DNA of 38,651 bases, from positions 1 through 38,651 of the forward strand of contig NZ_NJAG01000043.1 in the NCBI RefSeq assembly GCF_002872335.1. The letters run 5' to 3'. A program made the translations under genes and the position numbers. The DNA is from Siphonobacter sp. BAB-5405 (GTDB taxonomy: Bacteria > Bacteroidota > Bacteroidia > Cytophagales > Spirosomataceae). The first letter of the stretch is position 1. Each line of letters opens with the position of its first letter. Below are positions 34,829-38,651 of the stretch, in pieces. The notes beneath the pieces are model-generated. The model made no database searches. It saw only the letters and a program-made list of their open reading frames with translations, and was not told the origin of the DNA.

Positions 34829-35133
34829 ACGGGAAAGAAAAACAAGAGTTAAAGCAGGTCTCCAAGATAAAAGAGAACTGAATTACGGATTTGGTATAAA
34901 GCTAAAAGGAACTTGTTTGTGGGAGGTAAGTGGCTCAAGGTACAAAAGAAACAGGAAGTCAGGAGGGAAAAAGACAGCTTTTTATTTGAACGGCTTGATC
35001 CGCTTTCAGCTCTGTTTCAGTCTAACAAATTAGTTGTTCGTTAAGTCGCTGACGCAGAAGCAATGATTGCGTTTTTAGCTTAGTTTTAGACATCAATCAA
35101 ACCTCCGTACTGTACTTCTAAACACGTTTATCT
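34829..35133. other. Divergent intergenic region
   Basis: 305 bp between the minus-strand M1 gene and the plus-strand VOC gene, so it must hold promoters for both. I see AT-rich stretches, but no TTTG/TAnnTTTG pair with proper spacing, no palindromic operator and no ORF with coding character. Confidence 0.5.
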
Positions 35134-35562
35134 ATGACGGCTTTAACGCTCCATCCCTATCTGTTTTTCGGCGGAAACTGCCGGGAGGCCATGGACTTTT
35201 ACCGAACCATTTTTGGCGGAGAACTAACGGTATCTACTTACGGCGAGGGGCCAGCGGATGCTCATCAGGACCCCAAAGCCAACCGTGAGGAGATGAAAAG
35301 TAAAATCATGTTTTCCCGATTGCAGGGCGAAGTAATCTTACTGGCCAGTGACCATCCCTACTATACGGAAACGCAAAACAACGGGCCCTTCAGTTTATCC
35401 CTCGAAGGTTCAGAAGACGAAAAATTGACGAGGTATTTTGAACAGCTTTCGCAAGACGGTCAGATCACTGCTCCACTCATCAAACAATTCTGGGGAGAAA
35501 CGTTTGGGATGGTCAAGGACCGATACGGCATTCACTGGATGATTACCATCAAGGCAGGTTAA
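35134..35562 (+). CDS. VOC superfamily protein, PhnB/glyoxalase-like
   Basis: 142 residues forming one beta-alpha-beta-beta-beta VOC unit pair. The opening 'LHPYLFFGGNCREAMDFYRTIFGGEL' is the PhnB-like signature. 'SKIMFSRLQGEVILLASDHPYYTETQNNGPFSLSLEGSEDEKLTRYFEQLSQDGQITAPLIKQFWGETFGMVKDRYGIHWMI' follows the family pattern to the C-terminus. PhnB-like proteins are mostly of unknown substrate, and metal ligands cannot be assigned with confidence. Single gene, convergent with the prolyl oligopeptidase gene and separated from it by a bidirectional terminator. Confidence 0.92.
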   Translation: MTALTLHPYLFFGGNCREAMDFYRTIFGGELTVSTYGEGPADAHQDPKANREEMKSKIMFSRLQGEVILLASDHPYYTETQNNGPFSLSLEGSEDEKLTRYFEQLSQDGQITAPLIKQFWGETFGMVKDRYGIHWMITIKAG

Positions 35563-35586
35563 TAGTCATGAAAAATGGATTATAAA

Positions 35587-35620
35587 AGAACGGAGCTTCA
35601 TTCAGATGAAGCTCCGTTCT
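35587..35620. terminator. Bidirectional terminator between convergent genes
   Basis: A perfect 15-bp stem (35587-35601 with 35606-35620) and a TCAG loop, with As before and Ts after. It serves the VOC gene (+) and the prolyl oligopeptidase gene (-). Confidence 0.9.
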
Positions 35621-35624
35621 CCGT

Positions 35625-37670
35625 TTAGTAGACCTCCAGGCCCATGTTCCAGAATACAAAGGCCCATTTATCGGCCTGTTCTTCAATGATTTTAGCCGTA
35701 GGCTTACCCGCTCCGTGGCCAGCCGAGGTATCGATGCGAATCAATACCGGATTGGTTCCAACGTGTTTTTCCTGTAACGCCGCCGCAAATTTGAAGCTAT
35801 GGGCGGGCACCACCCGGTCGTCGTGGTCGGCGGTGGTAATCATCGTGGCGGGATAGGACGTACCGGCTTTCAACTGATGCAGGGGCGAATAGCCGTACAG
35901 GTTTTCAAAGCTCTCTTTTGACTGAGCACTCGATCCGTATTCAACCACCCAGCCCCAGCCCACGGTAAACAAATGAAAGCGTAACATATCCAGTACGCCC
36001 ACGGCGGGCAGAGCAACCCGAAATAGCTCTGGCCGCTGCGTCATTACAGCACCTACGAGCAGACCTCCATTGGACCCCCCGGCAATCGTCAGCCGCTCCG
36101 GACGAGTATACTGTTCGCGTTGGAGGTACTCCGCCGCCGCAATGAAATCATCGAATACGTTCTGTTTGTTTTCCAGCATTCCGGCTTTGTGCCAGCTCTC
36201 GCCGTACTCGCCGCCGCCCCGCAAATTCGCCTGAGCGTAAATACCTCCGTTTTCGAGCAAAATGAGATTGGATGTGCTAAAGGCTGGACTCAGACTGATG
36301 TTAAAACCCCCGTAGGCATACAACAGCGTAGGAGCAGAGCTGTCGCGAACCAGTCCTTTCTTATGCGTCAGAAACATCGGAACCAGCGTGCCATCCTTAC
36401 TGGGATAGAACACCTGATTCGTTTCGTAATCTTCGGGGTTAAACTGTATTTCGGAGGAACGAAAGAGCACCGATTCTCCCGTCTTAATGGTGTACCGAAA
36501 AATCGTGGGCGGGTACAGAAAAGAAGTGAACGTGTAAAATAGCTCCTGATCATCTCTGTTGCCTGACCAGCCGTAAGAAGAACCCAGCCCCGGCAGACGT
36601 ACCTGCCGATCGAGCTGGCCCGTTGCCAAATCGTACTGGAAAACCTGATCGGTGACATCTTTCAGGTAATTCACGAAGAGTTTGCCACCACTCGTCCCGG
36701 CTGATTCCAGCTTTTCAGGCTTTTCCGCCACAAAAATGGATTTTTCCCGGGTGAATGGATGGATTAGTACTAAGTGATAGTTCGAGGCATTTTCATTGGT
36801 ATGAACTAGTAACTGATCCCCCCGATTATCAACAACGGCGTAGTTGTACTGAAATCCTTCGTAAAGTTGGATAAATGCACTGCCTTCCTGCTGCAAATCT
36901 TTCACCCAGATTTCAGACCCGTCCGTACCTTCCGAACTATTGATGATCAGAAACCGCTCATCTTCCGTCGTTTGGGCAAAAAAGTAGCGATAGGGATGTT
37001 CCGGATCTTCAAAAATCAGCTGGTCTTCTTCCTGCGGGGTACCCAGTTGATGATAGTAGACTTTATGGAACTGGTTAGCCGCGGATAGCTCTTCACCGGG
37101 TTTCGGCTCGTCGTAACGACTGTAGTAAAAGCCGTTTTTATGCCAGGCGGCACCGCTGAATTTAAGCCACCGTAAGGCATCGGACGTTTTTTCGCGGGTG
37201 GAAATTTCCATGACTTCCATTTCCTGCCAGTCTGAACCCGCCCGGTTGATACTCAGGGCCGCATACCGATGGTCGTGCGAAAATCCGGCGAAGTTGGCCG
37301 TCACCGTTCCATCACTTGACCAGGTATTCGGATCCAGAAATACTTCCGGTTCCGCCGCTAATCCTTTCTGGTAATAAACGACCGCCTGGTTTTGCAGACC
37401 GTCGTTCTTGGAGAAAAAGTAGTAGTCACCGACGCGAAACGGCGAGCCGTAGCGGGGATAATTCCAAAGCTTTTCGAGGCGTTCTTTGATACGATCCCGA
37501 AAGGGAATTTGCTCTAAATACTGAAAAGTTACTTTATTTTGCTCAGCCACCCAAGCCAGCGTTTCGGGAGCCGTATCGTTCTCCAGCCAGCGGTAGGGAT
37601 CTGCGACGGTGGTTCCGAAATAATCATCTGTAACGCTAACATCCTGCCGGGTTTTGGGGTAATGAATCAT
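35625..37670 (-). CDS. Prolyl oligopeptidase (S9A family)
   Basis: Serine peptidase that cleaves short peptides after proline. 681 residues, normal family length. The N-terminal part 'YPKTRQDVSVTDDYFGTTVADPYRWLENDTAPETLAWVAEQNKVTFQYLEQIP' is the canonical start, followed by a seven-blade propeller to about residue 410. The C-terminal alpha/beta-hydrolase domain has 'PTLLYAYGGFNISLSPAFS', 'NLRGGGEYGESWHKAGMLENKQNVFDDFIAAAEYL', nucleophile Ser533 in 'IAGGSNGGLLVGA', Asp in 'TTADHDDRVVPAHSFKF' and His in 'TSAGHGAGKPTAKIIEEQADKWAF'. No signal peptide, so probably cytoplasmic, although related Bacteroidota enzymes can be periplasmic. Confidence 0.97.
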   Translation of the reverse strand: MIHYPKTRQDVSVTDDYFGTTVADPYRWLENDTAPETLAWVAEQNKVTFQYLEQIPFRDRIKERLEKLWNYPRYGSPFRVGDYYFFSKNDGLQNQAVVYYQKGLAAEPEVFLDPNTWSSDGTVTANFAGFSHDHRYAALSINRAGSDWQEMEVMEISTREKTSDALRWLKFSGAAWHKNGFYYSRYDEPKPGEELSAANQFHKVYYHQLGTPQEEDQLIFEDPEHPYRYFFAQTTEDERFLIINSSEGTDGSEIWVKDLQQEGSAFIQLYEGFQYNYAVVDNRGDQLLVHTNENASNYHLVLIHPFTREKSIFVAEKPEKLESAGTSGGKLFVNYLKDVTDQVFQYDLATGQLDRQVRLPGLGSSYGWSGNRDDQELFYTFTSFLYPPTIFRYTIKTGESVLFRSSEIQFNPEDYETNQVFYPSKDGTLVPMFLTHKKGLVRDSSAPTLLYAYGGFNISLSPAFSTSNLILLENGGIYAQANLRGGGEYGESWHKAGMLENKQNVFDDFIAAAEYLQREQYTRPERLTIAGGSNGGLLVGAVMTQRPELFRVALPAVGVLDMLRFHLFTVGWGWVVEYGSSAQSKESFENLYGYSPLHQLKAGTSYPATMITTADHDDRVVPAHSFKFAAALQEKHVGTNPVLIRIDTSAGHGAGKPTAKIIEEQADKWAFVFWNMGLEVY

Positions 37671-37877
37671 ACGAAAAGGATAGTTTTAAAGGCGAATCAA
37701 AAGATAAATAAGTTATGATAAGAATCGAGTAATGCGATTAATTTTCGTGGAATCTAGGTGAAAACAACTTTGATTGTTAAGTACAATATTTTGAATAAAA
37801 TCGACTTTAATTTTGGTAATGATGAAGGACATTAAACCATCAACCAACAACAAATAACCATTAACTAATTTTCCCAC

Positions 37878-38405
37878 ATGGAGCATCTTAAATTTCCCAT
37901 TGGACCCTTTCAATTAAAGGAGAATTATACTGAAGAGGAACTTCAAAAATGCGTTGAAATTATTCGAACTTCACCCACTACCTATCGCAGCTTAGTACAA
38001 GATCTTTCCGAAGCAGAAATGTGTAAAACGTATCGGGAAGGCAGCTGGACTATTCGGCAGCTGGTCCATCATGTAGCTGATATTCAACTGCTGCATTATT
38101 TCCGAATGAAAAAGGCAATAACTGAACCGGACTATGCCGAGGCGACCCTTATTGACATGGGCGGTTGGGCCCATACTGCCGATAGTGTGTCCGCACCCGT
38201 AGAAGACTCACTCCTGCTTTTCGAGGGCGTACACCAGCGGTATGCCTATCTGATTGAATCTTTAACGCCTGAACAACTAGAGCTTAGCTATTTTCACCCT
38301 GTCCGCAACATTTACTTTAATCAAAAGCAGGCCATCGCCATTTCAGCTTGGCACGTGCAGCATCATTTGGCCCATATTGAGTTGGCTTTGGGAATGCGGG
38401 TTTGA
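37878..38405 (+). CDS. DinB/YfiT-like putative metal-dependent hydrolase or thiol transferase
   Basis: 175 residues. The start 'MEHLKFPIGPFQLKENYTEEELQKCVEIIRTSPTTYRSLVQDLSEAEMCKTYREGSWTIRQLVHHVADIQLLHYFRMKKAIT' is typical of the YfiT branch of the DinB superfamily, with the first His ligand region in 'LVHHVADIQ' and the other His pair in 'ISAWHVQHHLAHIELAL'. The four-helix bundle binds a divalent metal through three His. Known relatives include bacillithiol S-transferases and maleylpyruvate isomerase-like enzymes; the reaction here cannot be told. The 207-bp leader upstream contains a TAnnTTTG-like box at 37808-37815. Confidence 0.9.
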   Translation: MEHLKFPIGPFQLKENYTEEELQKCVEIIRTSPTTYRSLVQDLSEAEMCKTYREGSWTIRQLVHHVADIQLLHYFRMKKAITEPDYAEATLIDMGGWAHTADSVSAPVEDSLLLFEGVHQRYAYLIESLTPEQLELSYFHPVRNIYFNQKQAIAISAWHVQHHLAHIELALGMRV

Positions 38406-38490
38406 TGGAGTTTGAAGTTTGAATTTGGTTTAAGGCTTGAATGTCGTTTGAGTAGGGTTTAAGGTTTGGAATAGTGTTTTAGGTTTGAAT

Positions 38491-38510
38491 TTTAACCTTT
38501 GGAGGTTAAA
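38491..38510. terminator. Small hairpin after DinB-like gene
   Basis: TTTAACCT/AGGTTAAA (38491-38498 with 38503-38510), loop TTGG, flanked by T- and A-rich sequence. A weak terminator is possible about 85 bp downstream of the stop. Confidence 0.5.
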
Positions 38511-38523
38511 TAAAAATAATTAA

Positions 38524-38640
38524 ATTTCAAACATTTCAAACATTTCAAACATTTCAAACATTTCAAACATTTCAAACATTTCAAACATTTCAAACATTTC
38601 AAACATTTCAAACATTTCAAACATTTCAAACATTTCAAAC
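38524..38640. repeat. 13-copy perfect 9-bp tandem repeat (ATTTCAAAC)
   Basis: Thirteen head-to-tail identical copies of ATTTCAAAC, ending 11 bp before the window edge. Degenerate copies of the reverse complement (GTTTGAA) lie upstream at about 38409-38490. Noncoding by appearance. Every copy is identical, so it is either recent expansion or under homogenisation. It may also be an assembly limit. Confidence 0.95.
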
Positions 38641-38651
38641 ATTCATATATT

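Noticed and set aside
37790-37815. TTTG and TAATTTTG as a Bacteroidota promoter of the DinB-like gene
   Set aside because: The -7 box matches TAnnTTTG, but the gap to TTTG is 14 bp instead of about 19, so I do not call it.
38524-38640. Possible CRISPR array
   Set aside because: Units are 9 bp with no spacers, and no cas genes are nearby; it is a simple tandem repeat.

Overview
The window looks like a chromosomal segment of a Bacteroidota bacterium. SusC/SusD pairs, hybrid two-component regulators, a T9SS C-terminal sorting domain, DUF4136 lipoproteins and RBS-poor starts all point there. Balanced-to-moderate GC with 'Spirosoma/Siphonobacter-like' protein wording suggests Cytophagales, but that is inference. 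No rRNA, tRNA, transposase, integrase or CRISPR array was seen.

Layout. (1) 1-12,832: a small polysaccharide utilisation locus. It holds a hybrid two-component sensor/regulator (cut by the left edge), SusC, SusD, an SGNH esterase-like protein, a GH29 alpha-L-fucosidase and a GH2 glycosidase, all on +. The enzyme set fits removal of acetyl, fucose and a beta-linked sugar from a fucosylated, acetylated glycan side chain, for example in xyloglucan. (2) 13,190-14,893: a protein with a Ulp1/YopJ-like His-Asp-Cys pattern, convergent with a small lipoprotein. (3) 14,894-26,150: an ABC-type tripartite efflux locus (membrane-fusion adaptor, TolC-like channel, ATPase, three FtsX/MacB-type permeases) followed by its likely regulators, a sigma-54 response regulator and a histidine kinase. 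A sigma-54 promoter with two palindromic upstream sites precedes the adaptor, so a positive feedback loop is likely. The gaps here also hold three copies of a hairpin repeat with a conserved core and unrelated stems. (4) 26,177-28,633: small exported proteins, two lipoproteins and a GNAT acetyltransferase. (5) 28,795-32,400: an AT-richer accessory stretch with a HigB/HigA-like toxin-antitoxin pair, a T9SS-type M4 metalloprotease interrupted by an in-frame stop, a small lipoprotein and a membrane-protein remnant. Two 40-bp hairpins that differ by compensatory changes bracket the protease unit. (6) 32,466-38,405: an M1 aminopeptidase-like protein, a VOC protein, a prolyl oligopeptidase and a DinB/YfiT-like protein. 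A 13-copy 9-bp tandem repeat lies at the right edge.

Caution on sequence quality. Four otherwise intact genes (susC, one ABC permease, the sigma-54 regulator and the M1 peptidase) are each broken by what looks like one missing base, in three cases at a run of the same base. Assembly or sequencing error is the simplest explanation. The true products are probably full length, and they are annotated here as single genes with a frameshift.
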